Positions 8,478 through 18,535 are shown, counted from the stretch's first letter. The stretch: 64,000 bases of DNA from Clostridium saccharoperbutylacetonicum N1-4(HMT) (GCF_000340885.1 NC_020291.1:3967001-4031000); one strand, 5' to 3'. The notes: generated by a model not told the origin, from the letters alone. Made by a program: numbers and translations.

Positions 8478-8790
8478 ATGTTTAATGAACACTTAGAAAA
8501 ATACAGAAATGATCTTCAACTAAGAAAAAAAGAAATAGCTGACAAATTAAAAGTTAGTGAAAGTTACTATAGCTTAATAGAAAGTGGAACTTTACTCCAT
8601 CTAAAAGTCTTATTGAAAAGTTGGTATTAATTAGTGAATTGCCAGAGGAATTTTAAATATATGGTATAAAGAAGAGTACTATGTAAATACTAGAGATGAT
8701 TTTAAAAGTTTAAAAAAAGCTTTAGATACTGTTTTAGAACTTGGTTCATTTAAAAGTGGTAACGAAATTTTCAATCAACATAATAATTAA
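8478..8790 (+). pseudogene. Frameshifted HTH regulator
   Basis: After AAGGAGGGACGCAT, ATG 8478 opens MFNEHLEKYRNDLQLRKKEI.DKLKVSESYYSLIESG, a Cro/CI-type HTH. The frame then shifts in the TTTACTCCATCT region: the expected TPSKSLIEKLVLISELPEEF is readable in another frame, and after a second shift WYKEEYYVNTRDDFKSLKKAL continues to a stop at 8788. The original reading frame ends at 8630. At least two indels therefore break the gene, unless they are sequence errors. It would be the plus-strand partner of the repressor across the operator region. Confidence 0.75.
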
Positions 8791-9100
8791 AAATATTCTC
8801 TTGGTTAATTATTAATTACTGCTCTTAAAGCAGATATCAATTATATAATAGAAAAAAATCATAAGTAACAAGCTACAATTTTATTCTTGTTACATCCTAT
8901 TTTTTCTTTTATAACAACATCAGAATTAATAGTTTTCTACTATTTTGTATATGCATATTATTTCTTAATATTTATATACAAATTAGTACTTAATTTTTAA
9001 TACATTCATATATTAGTTTTCTAACATAATTTAATGATTGTTATTTTTAAATTAACCTTAAGTTCATTTAATTAAATTACTTAAAAGAGAGGTTTTACTT
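8791..9100. other. Intergenic stretch before the integrase
   Basis: No gene seen. A hairpin with arms GTAACAAG (8865-8872) and CTTGTTAC (8886-8893), followed by a T-rich tract, could terminate transcription coming from the broken regulator. The rest is AT-rich; no attachment repeat was recognised. Confidence 0.5.
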
Positions 9101-10279
9101 ATGGCTGTAAAGACTAACTTTACTTCTAATGGAAAAGAATATTATAGACTGACATGTGATATTGGAATAGATGCCAATGGTAAAAGAATCCGAAAACAGT
9201 TCGTTGGCAAAAATAAAAAAGAAGCTGAGCAAAAGAAACAAGATTACTTGAATAAATCCCGCATGGGTATTCAAGATAAGACTCTTTGGTTTTCTCAATC
9301 AATGAGGAGCTGGTTATTTGAAGTAGTGAAAATGTCTGGAAATATTAAAGCTTCATCTTTTTCCAGGTATGCAGGGATTTATAGTAAATATTTTAAAAAC
9401 TGCTCTATATCCCATATAAGCTTAGATAAATTAGAATCTATTGATATTCAACGATATTATAATGATCTTCATAAACAAGGGAAAAGCAGTAATATTATAA
9501 AAAATAATATTAAACTATTAAAACAATTCCTCAATTATGCTGTAGATTGTGGCTATATATTAAGAAATCCTTGTAGTGGTAAGAGAGTAGTTATTCCTAA
9601 AGATAAAACTAAAAATATAACTGATAAAATTACTGATGTTCCAATATTCTCTAAAGAAAGTATGCAAAAAATCCTCTCTCTAAAAGAAGATACAAAAATA
9701 CGTTATTTGTCCTTAATCTCCTACGCTACTGGTATGAGGCGTGGTGAAATATTAGGTTTAAAAGAATCTGATATAGATTATGATAATATGGAAATTCATA
9801 TTAGAAGAAACTTAGTTACAACTTTAGTTTATGATGATGATGGAACTAAGCACAAAGAAACTTTTATAGATAAAACCAAAACTAATACTTCTGTTAGAGA
9901 TATCCCCTTACCTAATAACTTAATTCCAATTATAAAATCTGCTATAGCTCTAAAGAAAAAGGATATGCTAAAATGTGGTAATAGCTATAACAGAACAAAT
10001 AAAGATTTTATATTTCTAACTGAAGCTGGAGAATATATAGACGCAGGTAATATTGATAAGAGCTGGATATATTTTTTGAAAAGATGTAAAGTAGATCATT
10101 TAAAATTTCATGCATTAAGACACACCTATGCTACTTTGCAATTCGAAAACAACATCAGAATTGAAACTGTATCTAAATTACTTGGGCATGCTAGTATTGA
10201 AATAACTTCTAATATATATACTCATGTAATGAAGAAGGAGAAACAGAAGGCTATTGATACGTTGGCGTTGCTAAATTAG
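9101..10279 (+). CDS. int: Tyrosine recombinase / phage integrase
   Basis: 392 residues with the three-part architecture of Tn916/phage-type integrases. An AP2-like arm-binding domain (MAVKTNFTSNGKEYYRLTCD..., residues 1-55) precedes a SAM-like core-binding domain (~65-150) and the catalytic domain. Catalytic residues are visible: Arg in TGMRRGE (~R213), HALRH (~337-341), LGH (~363) and the nucleophile in NIYTHV (~Y373). AGAGAGG precedes the ATG. All catalytic motifs are intact, so the protein may be active. A truncated paralogue of the first 69 residues lies at 61710-61919. A perfect inverted-repeat terminator follows. Confidence 0.92.
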   Translation: MAVKTNFTSNGKEYYRLTCDIGIDANGKRIRKQFVGKNKKEAEQKKQDYLNKSRMGIQDKTLWFSQSMRSWLFEVVKMSGNIKASSFSRYAGIYSKYFKNCSISHISLDKLESIDIQRYYNDLHKQGKSSNIIKNNIKLLKQFLNYAVDCGYILRNPCSGKRVVIPKDKTKNITDKITDVPIFSKESMQKILSLKEDTKIRYLSLISYATGMRRGEILGLKESDIDYDNMEIHIRRNLVTTLVYDDDGTKHKETFIDKTKTNTSVRDIPLPNNLIPIIKSAIALKKKDMLKCGNSYNRTNKDFIFLTEAGEYIDAGNIDKSWIYFLKRCKVDHLKFHALRHTYATLQFENNIRIETVSKLLGHASIEITSNIYTHVMKKEKQKAIDTLALLN

Positions 10280-10322
10280 AAATATAAACTCATATTGAAG
10301 AAAATTACACGTATTTCAAAAT

Positions 10323-10356
10323 AATAATTGGACTAGGGTAACCTAGTCCAATTATT
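10323..10356. terminator. Bidirectional terminator between integrase and membrane-protein gene
   Basis: A perfect 15-bp inverted repeat (AATAATTGGACTAGG / CCTAGTCCAATTATT) with a 4-base loop lies between the convergent genes. T-runs occur on both strands, and the left arm of the minus-strand gene's stop lies inside it. Confidence 0.85.
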
Positions 10357-11014
10357 ACTTTTTCCTACTTTTTCCGAACAATATATGTTTCTTAAATACT
10401 TTGTCTAGATATAATCTCTTAAAGTCATTTTCATAAATTACTTGCACAAAAAACAATAGAAAAATTGAATATGTATATGCATTACAGAAATATGATAAAA
10501 CATCTGTAACATTCTTAGCATTATCTGTTAATCCTTTATTACTTGTATTCATTACTGCCCATTTACTATAGCATGCTAAAATTATTATATGCGCAAACAT
10601 TATAAAAAAGAAGTTTATCTTATTAATCCCTTTCTTTTTTTGATTCTTAGATACTTTATCTGATTTTTCTTTTTTATCTTCCTCAAACATAATTTTATAA
10701 ATCTCTATTTTTTGCTTGTCCTCAAGCACAAAATTATTTTCGCTTATATTTTCAGGTTTATACTCGTAATATTTATCAATGAATATATCTTTCTTTAATT
10801 TTGTTTGAAAAATACTTTGTAATTCGCAGAAATGAGTGATTAATGTAATTAAACTGAATAGGACTGGTATAAACATTCCATCTCCTATACTAGGAAACCA
10901 AAGAGAAATTAAGTACCATACTCCAAAAAAAGAATACGCCACTAAGAAAATGTGCATATAATAAGTATTTATAAATTCTACAATATTTTTTTTAGTTAAT
11001 CCTTTAATATTCAA
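10355..11014 (-). CDS. Membrane protein of the defence island
   Basis: 219 residues if translation begins at TTG 11014, which has GGAGG 8 bases upstream; an in-frame ATG at 11029 would place that ribosome site inside the coding sequence. Four hydrophobic segments are visible: two near the N-terminus (IFLVAYSFFGVWYLISLWF, FIPVLFSLITLITHF) and two near the C-terminus (FFIMFAHIIILACYSKWAV, YTYSIFLLFFVQVIY). A charged cytoplasmic loop rich in Lys/Glu separates the pairs. No family recognised. It lies downstream of the methyltransferase-like/ATPase gene with a 127-base gap and ends at the bidirectional terminator. It could be a membrane effector or anchor of that system; this is inference. Confidence 0.65.
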   Translation of the reverse strand: MNIKGLTKKNIVEFINTYYMHIFLVAYSFFGVWYLISLWFPSIGDGMFIPVLFSLITLITHFCELQSIFQTKLKKDIFIDKYYEYKPENISENNFVLEDKQKIEIYKIMFEEDKKEKSDKVSKNQKKKGINKINFFFIMFAHIIILACYSKWAVMNTSNKGLTDNAKNVTDVLSYFCNAYTYSIFLLFFVQVIYENDFKRLYLDKVFKKHILFGKSRKK

Positions 11015-11140
11015 AATATATACCTCCATTATTATTTATTGCATTTCTCTTAATTAATCTAAAATGTATACTGAATATTATTACTTGTGTTTCTACCTAA
11101 TAAAATTTATTTAACACTATCTCTAAATTTTTTTATTATA

Positions 11141-13546
11141 TTACTCTAAAAGACCTATAGCTTTTCCGTAATTATATAATTTCGTTAGTGTATAGTTAGC
11201 AATTTCAGCTTGAGATGTCTTTTTTCTCCACATAAACTCTAATCTAATCTCACCTAATATTGTTTTACAAACTAAATCTGTCCTTCTAGTTAATCCAGCC
11301 CCAAAATTTCCTTCTGAAGCAAATTCATCAATCAAACTCGCTTCAATCAAAGCTTTTCCAAATGTTTTATTTAATATTTTATCATTTTTACTAGCAATAT
11401 CAGTTAATTTTTCAAAAGCATCTATACTATTAGGACCTGTTTTTCCCTTTTTCGCTTGTGCTTTGTAATCAGAATTTATCATTTTTGCCAATTCACTATT
11501 TAGTAATCTCTCTACTCCACTTCCATCTTTCTTATCACTCATTTTATATTTCCTTAGAATTTCTTCCAGTTTATCATCTGCAAAATCACGTATTACTGAA
11601 AGTGTTGTTACTATAGGCATATATATTATTCTACAATCAAAATAATTCGACAATATTCCTATTTTATCTTGGTAACGCTTTAAATCCTCAACAATATTAG
11701 CATTTGTAGATATTAACATTCTATTTATATCCGCTGACAAAAATTCTCCCTTTGTTAAAGCAGCAACATCCTTATCTGGCTCATTCCCTGCAAGCACTAT
11801 TATCCACATTTTACATGGTTCTCTTTTTACCAGTCCTTCTACAAATTTTTTATTTTTTCTTATAACCTTATTTATTATTTTCAGATATTCTCCTATAGTT
11901 TCAACTTTATCAATTAATGAGTTAGCTGCTTCATCTGTTAGTCCAAAATCAAGCAATGTTTTTCCATTATTCAATAACTCTATTGTCTGCTTCGCAATTG
12001 TTAAATAAAATTCTTCACTTGGACCTTGAAACTCAAAATATGTTTCATCTAAATCAAGAAGTGCAGTTCCCCCAATATTTTCTGCTGTATCAACTAAAAC
12101 ATCAATTATCTCCTTATCATTACATGGCCAAACAACTAAAGTATTTTTACCATTTTTACCCCTTAAAAATCTATTTATTGAATGTATAGAATCATTTATT
12201 TCTCTTGAACTTGATTCTAATAATGACTCTCTCCCCTCAATAATCACCACCCTTAGCCTTTTTTTTGTATCTTGCATTGAATTTATTGATTCCACTAAAT
12301 CAATATCGTTAAATATTGTCTTTATTTCTATGTTTTCTATAAAAACATCTAATGTTCTAAGAAATGTAGTTTTACCACATCCTGATTTACCCTTTAATAT
12401 TAAGAAAGCTCCTCTATTACTACTTTCTATTTCTTCATATAATTCTAGTATCTTATCGATTCCTTCTTTGACTGGTAAAATTATTTTAGTAATATCATAC
12501 TTTTCACGATTATCTTCTAATCCTTCATACCTGTCTGGTAACATAAGCTTTTCCAATTTTATCACTTCCTCATGACACTTAATATTATTTCTTATTTCAT
12601 ATGTATCAGTATTTTTGGGAATTCTATAACTTTCCATAGGTAATATATCTTTATTCAAACTATTTTCTTTATCTAAAACGTTCTTAAGTTGATTTGCTAT
12701 TTCAAAAGCCAGTTTTGGTGCAAATGCATTTATAATTTGCCTAAACTTAATTGCTTTATTGCCACTAAAGTTAAACTCTATTGGAAAAGATTGAATTATA
12801 GCAGCTTCTTGATACGATATTGTAAATAGTTTATCTTCTTTCATTGGTATATCAGAATTAATTGGTAGTCTTCCCAAAGCTATGCTCGGTGATATCATAT
12901 TCTTATCTAAAATTGTAACTTTTTTACGTTCTTTATCTTTTAATGATATGCTCAATCTATCATCTAAATTTAATTCTTTATTATCTAAGCCTTTAAATGC
13001 CTCTTGAATAGTTATATTTTTATTTTGTATAGAAGGAAATTCATAAATATGGTTTATATCTTTTCTTATACCTATAATCACAAGCTTTCGCTTATTCTGA
13101 GGTATTCCATAATCTTTATAATTTAAAATTTGATAATAAATTCTATATCCTATTTTCTCAAAATTATTTAGAAATTCCTTCAGTATTTCTTGTTTATTGC
13201 TCAGTATAAGTCCAGCTGGTCCTTCATAAATACAACCTTTAGGCATTTTTTTTGATATAATATCTAAGGTTGTACCATTTAAGTTAATATCTTTAACCTC
13301 TCCAGTAATTCTACTTAAGAAAAATGGTGGAATTAATGAACTTACAATTATATCAGAATTTGGTATATCGTCTATATCTATATTATTTATATCATCATTT
13401 ATTATTTCTGCATTTGACCATTTTTTATGAGTTTCACAACTACTTTTATCACGGTCTACTCCCCAAATTATATCAAATCCAGCCATTTTTAATCCCAAAT
13501 CAATTCCACCAGGACCACAAAATAATGAAACTACTTTAAACGCCAT
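11141..13546 (-). CDS. Degenerate DNA cytosine-C5 methyltransferase domain fused to a P-loop ATPase
   Basis: 801 residues. Residues 1-290 align with C5 DNA methyltransferases: SAM motif I VVSLFCGPGGIDLGL, motif VIII-like GIPQNKRKLVIIGIR, motif IX/X-like YQEAAIIQSFP and RQIINAFAPKLA. The motif IV PPCQ that carries the catalytic Cys reads IPPFF (72-76), and the ENV of motif VI reads YEGPAG. The domain should therefore be able to bind DNA or SAM but not methylate. From ~350 onward lies an ATPase with Walker A GKSGCGKTT (386-394) and a hydrophobic strand ending VVIIEGRE as possible Walker B. The C-terminal ~350 residues are not recognised. GGAGAG precedes the ATG. It follows the giant GHKL gene by 144 bases. 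Confidence 0.75.
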   Translation of the reverse strand: MAFKVVSLFCGPGGIDLGLKMAGFDIIWGVDRDKSSCETHKKWSNAEIINDDINNIDIDDIPNSDIIVSSLIPPFFLSRITGEVKDINLNGTTLDIISKKMPKGCIYEGPAGLILSNKQEILKEFLNNFEKIGYRIYYQILNYKDYGIPQNKRKLVIIGIRKDINHIYEFPSIQNKNITIQEAFKGLDNKELNLDDRLSISLKDKERKKVTILDKNMISPSIALGRLPINSDIPMKEDKLFTISYQEAAIIQSFPIEFNFSGNKAIKFRQIINAFAPKLAFEIANQLKNVLDKENSLNKDILPMESYRIPKNTDTYEIRNNIKCHEEVIKLEKLMLPDRYEGLEDNREKYDITKIILPVKEGIDKILELYEEIESSNRGAFLILKGKSGCGKTTFLRTLDVFIENIEIKTIFNDIDLVESINSMQDTKKRLRVVIIEGRESLLESSSREINDSIHSINRFLRGKNGKNTLVVWPCNDKEIIDVLVDTAENIGGTALLDLDETYFEFQGPSEEFYLTIAKQTIELLNNGKTLLDFGLTDEAANSLIDKVETIGEYLKIINKVIRKNKKFVEGLVKREPCKMWIIVLAGNEPDKDVAALTKGEFLSADINRMLISTNANIVEDLKRYQDKIGILSNYFDCRIIYMPIVTTLSVIRDFADDKLEEILRKYKMSDKKDGSGVERLLNSELAKMINSDYKAQAKKGKTGPNSIDAFEKLTDIASKNDKILNKTFGKALIEASLIDEFASEGNFGAGLTRRTDLVCKTILGEIRLEFMWRKKTSQAEIANYTLTKLYNYGKAIGLLE

Positions 13547-13690
13547 AACATCTCTCCATCTATTCTTCTATTTATATATATTTTTTTAACAATATTAGTT
13601 ATAGTTGTTAAATAATATGTATTTTTACGTTCTTAATTCTTTTTACAAAAACGCACCTTATATATCAGCTGCTTTAAAACACTCAACATT

Positions 13691-16600
13691 TCATACATGT
13701 TCGACTTTACATCTAATTTTAAAATCTTTATTTTCAGCTAAGAATTTACTATTATTGCTGAATGATTCATCTATTGAATAATTACACAATCCTTTAATTC
13801 TTTTAATAGTTATATTGCTATCTTCATATGCTATATTTTCTACTATTATTATTTCGTAATCTTCTTTTTTCTCTTCTGCACATTTTAACTCGTTTTTTGT
13901 AATTTCAAATTCAATAAAATCTTTTTTTCCTGAAAATGATTTAACTTCTACATATTTTGTAATACCTTCTTTATTTATATATTTTATATCATATCCCAAA
14001 CTATCATTACCATTCTCATTATAGTCATTTTTTTTAGCGTTCTCTGAACACCAAAATACATTATTATAGCCATTTCTTTGCAATATTTTAGGATCTCCTT
14101 GTAACTTCTTTAAAACAAGTATTTCACCAATAAGACCAATATCTTCACGTTTATCTCTAATCATCCCACTATTTGTATAATATGGTTTTTTCATTGCCCC
14201 ATCAATATGTTTTTTCCCATTAATTCCAGTTCTAGTTATATCAACATCTTCTAGCTCAACCTCTTCTGTATTAAATTTACCAATTTCAAATGACTCTACA
14301 CTATTTTTATGTAATATACTACTTGCATTGTTAGAATTTATACTCTCTACTAACATAGTGAATAATACATCTATTTCATTAAAATATAGTAAACTTTTAT
14401 TTTCGCTTTTTTCTAAAAAATCTATTATAACATTTTGATTTGATATAATATTATTTTGATTTAATTTATTCATAAATCTTTGCTTATTATTTCTATATAT
14501 TTCTGTTAAATCCACTTCTTCTTGAGCATAAAAATCTTCTTTACAAGCAATTCCAAAAATTTCAAAATAAATATTTTGAACATCGAAATATATACTATTC
14601 CTTATACAACTTAAGTTTAGCTCGGTATTCTTATATTGCTCCATTTTTTTTAAGAAAGTTTTTTTATCTTCTAAAATATTATTTTCTAGCAATTCTTTAT
14701 GTATATAATTTCTATATCTTGCTTCATTTGATTCAATAATATTAACAAAATCTTTTTTATAAATATATGTAAAGTCAATATCCCTATCAGATTGAATGTT
14801 AAACTGCTTTAAATCTATACCTATCTTTTGAAACAAATTTGAAATATATATTTTAGCTTCTATTTTCAAATTTTTTTTATTATAAATATCATATTGATCT
14901 AAATCAATGGATATATCATCAATTTCAAGATTTAATTCTTTAGAAATAGTTTCTATTAACTCAGCTTCATTTTCAACATTACTTATATTAAAATTCTTAT
15001 CAAAAATTTTATAAATACTATACCAAAATACTAATACTCTATTACTTATATTTTCATGTTTTAACTCAACAAATTCATTATACGCTTCATTATATCTAAT
15101 TAAATCCTCATCTATATCATTTATTAAAATTAATTTTCTATTCTTATCATCTTTTGGATATAGTTCTCGAAAGTTGCTTTTATATTCATCAATTTTTAAT
15201 AAATTAGAAAAAATATCTGAAATTATATTACAAAAGATTAAATCCTCTTTTATTTCTTCTATTGTATTAAATTTTTCAGCTGGTAACTTTAAATATATTT
15301 CTTCATCAATTAATACATACTCATAATCATTAATATTGAAAGTCTCATAATTATCCATGACTTCTGTTTTATATATCGGAAATAACTCTGCACATAAGTT
15401 AATCTTTATTTTCTTTATAATATTTAGCTCACTTTTATTTTTGTCTTTATCTATTCTATAAGAATAAATGTAAGGAAATAACGTTTTTAAGTCTGCCTTA
15501 AATTCCTTATCAAGTTCATGAAGAATTATATCTCCATTTAATTTTATTGAAATCTTCTTGAATGGCTTTACTCCAAGTATCTTTTCAACCTTATCATTCC
15601 CTAATCTTCTTTCTGCCTGTAAAATACCAAATTTATCTACAATTTCTTTACAAACATTTTTATTTTCTAAATAGTAAGCTTCTTTTATGTCTATAAATTT
15701 TTTTTCATTTTCTTTTTCTACAAGTACTTTCCCATAATTAATAAACTTTTTATAATTTTCAATATTACAGCTTATATCATCTTTATCCAAAGCTTTTACT
15801 ATTTCAGAATAAATTCTTTTACTATTATTTTTTTTATAATCAATTGCAGGTAGATAAAATAATAATTCGTATATTATATTCTTATTCAAATCAGCCAAAT
15901 CTCTAGCTACTCCAAGTTTATTCATAATGTAATCTATATCACTTTTGTTTAACATATGCTTCTTGAATACAGGATGAGTATAATCTAATTTAACAACATT
16001 AATATATTTTTCCATTCCATCAAAAAAACTTCTTCTTGTTAATATACATTTACTGATTAAACTTTTTTTCCCTAATCCAATATTTATCCAAGGTGTATTC
16101 TTAATAATAAAGTCAATAGGAGATTTAATATTTTTTCTTATATACCTATATTTTTGACAATTTGGATGGTGTATATAATAAAAATCAGCAGAAAGTTCAT
16201 ATCCATTGTTATAAATTATATTTCTTATATTTGAATCTTTGTAAAGCCAAACTAAGATATATTCAAACTGAGTTTTCATCAATATTTCTTCTAATAAATC
16301 ACACTGTGTTACATCACTACATTTTAAATCTGATCCGTATAAAACTGTGTTTTCTAAACCTTTTTTATTTTTAAAAATGTGTTCATTGCTTTCTATAGGA
16401 TAATAGAAATTATCAATTACATAATTCACATAATTAGAATTCTTCAAATAGTTAATATTACCCTTGTGTAGTTTCGGATATATTGAAACGTTAAGCCACT
16501 TAAAGAACTCTTTACACTTATTAATATTATATTCATTTGAATCTACACTAAAAAACTCACTTGGAGTTGCTAAAAATAAATTTTCATCTATATTAACAAG

Positions 16601-18535
16601 TAAATTTTCGCAAATATCTTCATTATACTCAATCCCCATATACAATTCATTAGAATTTTTTAAACTCCCTTTCCTGGTTATCAATGGGAATTTAACTTCT
16701 TCTGGAATAGATATTTTCCTTACTACTTCATTTTCTATGTATGCATCATATAGCCACTTTATCGTGAGTTTAATATTATCTTTAATTGAATATTGATTTA
16801 TATTTTTATTTAAAAGCCCAGACAACTCTCTTACTATTCTTATAAAATTATATTCTTCTAAATTTAATTTTTTTAATTTATTTGATAAATCTCTAAATGA
16901 ACCTATGCAAAATTCTAATTTTAATTGATTACTCATTTCGATACTTAAAAATCTTAAAGTTAAAAATTCTGGTAAATTCTTAAAAAATATATCATCTGGT
17001 GGAAGATAAGTTGTCATATTATCATCAATACTGTTTCCATTACTATCTATAAATAGCTTAGGCTTTTCGCTTAAATTATCTAAATTATTAATTTGATATT
17101 CATATTCATCAAAAAAATACTTTAGCAATTTAACTCTTCTTAGCATATCAAATTTGTTTATTAAACTATTAATTTTTTCAACCATGTATTTATAGCTATA
17201 CCTAGAAGAAACCCCCAATTTGCTCTTCATAAAATAACTCAACTGAGAATCATCAGTATACTTTAATGTATTTTTAAACTCACTCAAACCTTCCAATATA
17301 TCTAAATCTAAATTTTCAATAAATATAGGAGCCTCCTCTACATTTAAGTAAATCTCATTAATACTAGGCAATATTTTAGCCTTCTTTATTTCTTCTAATA
17401 TTATAGTATTAAATCCCAATTCCTCTATGCATATATCAAACTCTTCATTAAAGGACACTAACTTTAAAGCTTTGTAACTTACAGATTCTTTAGCTATCTC
17501 CTTTGCAGTTTCAATTAATAACTCAGCCAAAAATTGTAATAACTTTTTATTTTCTTCATTATCTTTTACTAATTGATTTCTATTTCCAGTCAAATTGAAA
17601 GTTCCGTGAATAATCGCCGGAAAAGGAAACTTTACATCCGTCTTGAAATAACTATATAAAATATTTTTGTTATCATCCAAGTTATCTGTATATGCAATAC
17701 TAATCTCGAAATTTTTTCCATCAACTTGTCCTTCTCTTTTTTTTACATTCCATGTTTTATTATTAAAAGTTCCATTTAATAAATCTGATTCAACTATTTT
17801 CACAATTTTGCTAGTGATAATCTTTTTTGTAAATTCAATACTTATATTTTCACTTTCAATTTTTAAAGTTTCTAAATTATTTAAAAACAAGATTGATTCT
17901 TTATCTAATTCAGATATTTGTTTCTCTATTTCTTCTTTAACATTTTCTATTAATTCTAATTCTATATATGTATCATATTCATCATATCCTTCTCTAAAAT
18001 CAACCATTTCAGGTACTATAAGTGTTGCAATAGGATATTTAAAATCTGAGTATTCCTCAATAAACTCACTTATATTCTGATTTTTATCCATTAAGTCTAT
18101 TAAAAACTTTTCTGCACTTTCTTTTGAAAAATTCAAATATAAATCTCCACTTTTTATAAATATGGATTTAGTCCAACTTAATATAGATCTAAATCCTGTA
18201 CCCTTATTTCCAATTTTATTTTTCTTCTTTGCTTTCGGACTTAAATTAGAGTACATTAAAGACTTAATACCTTCTCTTGAAAAAGGCTCACCATTATTTG
18301 CTACAATAAGCTTGTTATCCTTTAATCTTATGTGAATAATTCGCTTTTTTTCGGTTTGCTCTTTTTTTATTACACATGCATCATCTGCATTTTGAATAAG
18401 CTCTAATAATTGACGACCTCTATAATCTTCTATTTTTTCTTGTTCCCTATTATAATCACTTATTATTCTTTCAGGTACTTCTAAATATGTACGTCTTACT
18501 TTTTCTATTTCTTCTTCTATAAATTTCATTTCCAT
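13691..18535 (-). CDS. Giant sacsin/NO VEIN-like GHKL ATPase with C-terminal DUF3883 domain
   Basis: 1614 residues. The N-terminus has a GHKL ATPase of the sacsin/Hsp90 type: N-box LLELIQNADDA (43-53), VANNGEPF (78-85) in place of DxGxG, and IGNKGTGFRSIL (108-119) as the glycine-rich lid. The ~1200-residue middle is Asn/Ile/Lys-rich with no recognised domain. The C-terminus is DUF3883 (NO VEIN C-terminal domain), a PD-(D/E)XK-like fold: GLIGEILVLKKL, then GYDIKYI and YVEVKSFSG (~1514-1536) supply the D...ExK residues. Such proteins recur in bacterial defence loci. Together with the methyltransferase-like/ATPase gene it may sense DNA and cleave it. The upstream 305-base gap suggests its own promoter. 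Confidence 0.8.
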   Translation of the reverse strand: MEMKFIEEEIEKVRRTYLEVPERIISDYNREQEKIEDYRGRQLLELIQNADDACVIKKEQTEKKRIIHIRLKDNKLIVANNGEPFSREGIKSLMYSNLSPKAKKKNKIGNKGTGFRSILSWTKSIFIKSGDLYLNFSKESAEKFLIDLMDKNQNISEFIEEYSDFKYPIATLIVPEMVDFREGYDEYDTYIELELIENVKEEIEKQISELDKESILFLNNLETLKIESENISIEFTKKIITSKIVKIVESDLLNGTFNNKTWNVKKREGQVDGKNFEISIAYTDNLDDNKNILYSYFKTDVKFPFPAIIHGTFNLTGNRNQLVKDNEENKKLLQFLAELLIETAKEIAKESVSYKALKLVSFNEEFDICIEELGFNTIILEEIKKAKILPSINEIYLNVEEAPIFIENLDLDILEGLSEFKNTLKYTDDSQLSYFMKSKLGVSSRYSYKYMVEKINSLINKFDMLRRVKLLKYFFDEYEYQINNLDNLSEKPKLFIDSNGNSIDDNMTTYLPPDDIFFKNLPEFLTLRFLSIEMSNQLKLEFCIGSFRDLSNKLKKLNLEEYNFIRIVRELSGLLNKNINQYSIKDNIKLTIKWLYDAYIENEVVRKISIPEEVKFPLITRKGSLKNSNELYMGIEYNEDICENLLVNIDENLFLATPSEFFSVDSNEYNINKCKEFFKWLNVSIYPKLHKGNINYLKNSNYVNYVIDNFYYPIESNEHIFKNKKGLENTVLYGSDLKCSDVTQCDLLEEILMKTQFEYILVWLYKDSNIRNIIYNNGYELSADFYYIHHPNCQKYRYIRKNIKSPIDFIIKNTPWINIGLGKKSLISKCILTRRSFFDGMEKYINVVKLDYTHPVFKKHMLNKSDIDYIMNKLGVARDLADLNKNIIYELLFYLPAIDYKKNNSKRIYSEIVKALDKDDISCNIENYKKFINYGKVLVEKENEKKFIDIKEAYYLENKNVCKEIVDKFGILQAERRLGNDKVEKILGVKPFKKISIKLNGDIILHELDKEFKADLKTLFPYIYSYRIDKDKNKSELNIIKKIKINLCAELFPIYKTEVMDNYETFNINDYEYVLIDEEIYLKLPAEKFNTIEEIKEDLIFCNIISDIFSNLLKIDEYKSNFRELYPKDDKNRKLILINDIDEDLIRYNEAYNEFVELKHENISNRVLVFWYSIYKIFDKNFNISNVENEAELIETISKELNLEIDDISIDLDQYDIYNKKNLKIEAKIYISNLFQKIGIDLKQFNIQSDRDIDFTYIYKKDFVNIIESNEARYRNYIHKELLENNILEDKKTFLKKMEQYKNTELNLSCIRNSIYFDVQNIYFEIFGIACKEDFYAQEEVDLTEIYRNNKQRFMNKLNQNNIISNQNVIIDFLEKSENKSLLYFNEIDVLFTMLVESINSNNASSILHKNSVESFEIGKFNTEEVELEDVDITRTGINGKKHIDGAMKKPYYTNSGMIRDKREDIGLIGEILVLKKLQGDPKILQRNGYNNVFWCSENAKKNDYNENGNDSLGYDIKYINKEGITKYVEVKSFSGKKDFIEFEITKNELKCAEEKKEDYEIIIVENIAYEDSNITIKRIKGLCNYSIDESFSNNSKFLAENKDFKIRCKVEHV

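Larger units (their letters stand above)
4700..10279. mobile_element. Stripped prophage-like replication/integration module
   Basis: A block of phage-type genes: minus-strand small unknown gene, AbrB-type regulator, DnaC-like loader, replisome organizer, small unknown gene, excisionase-like HTH and Cro/CI-like HTH, then a frameshifted plus-strand regulator and a plus-strand tyrosine integrase. Capsid, packaging, tail-tube and lysis genes are absent here, so this is either a remnant or a small integrative element. A second, decayed copy of the same gene order is at 59905-61919. I found no convincing attL/attR pair at its edges. Confidence 0.7.

Noticed and set aside
4700..10279. attL/attR pair bounding the phage module
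   Set aside because: No matching direct repeats could be found by eye at both ends; the only attachment-like sequence is the tRNA fragment at 22431.
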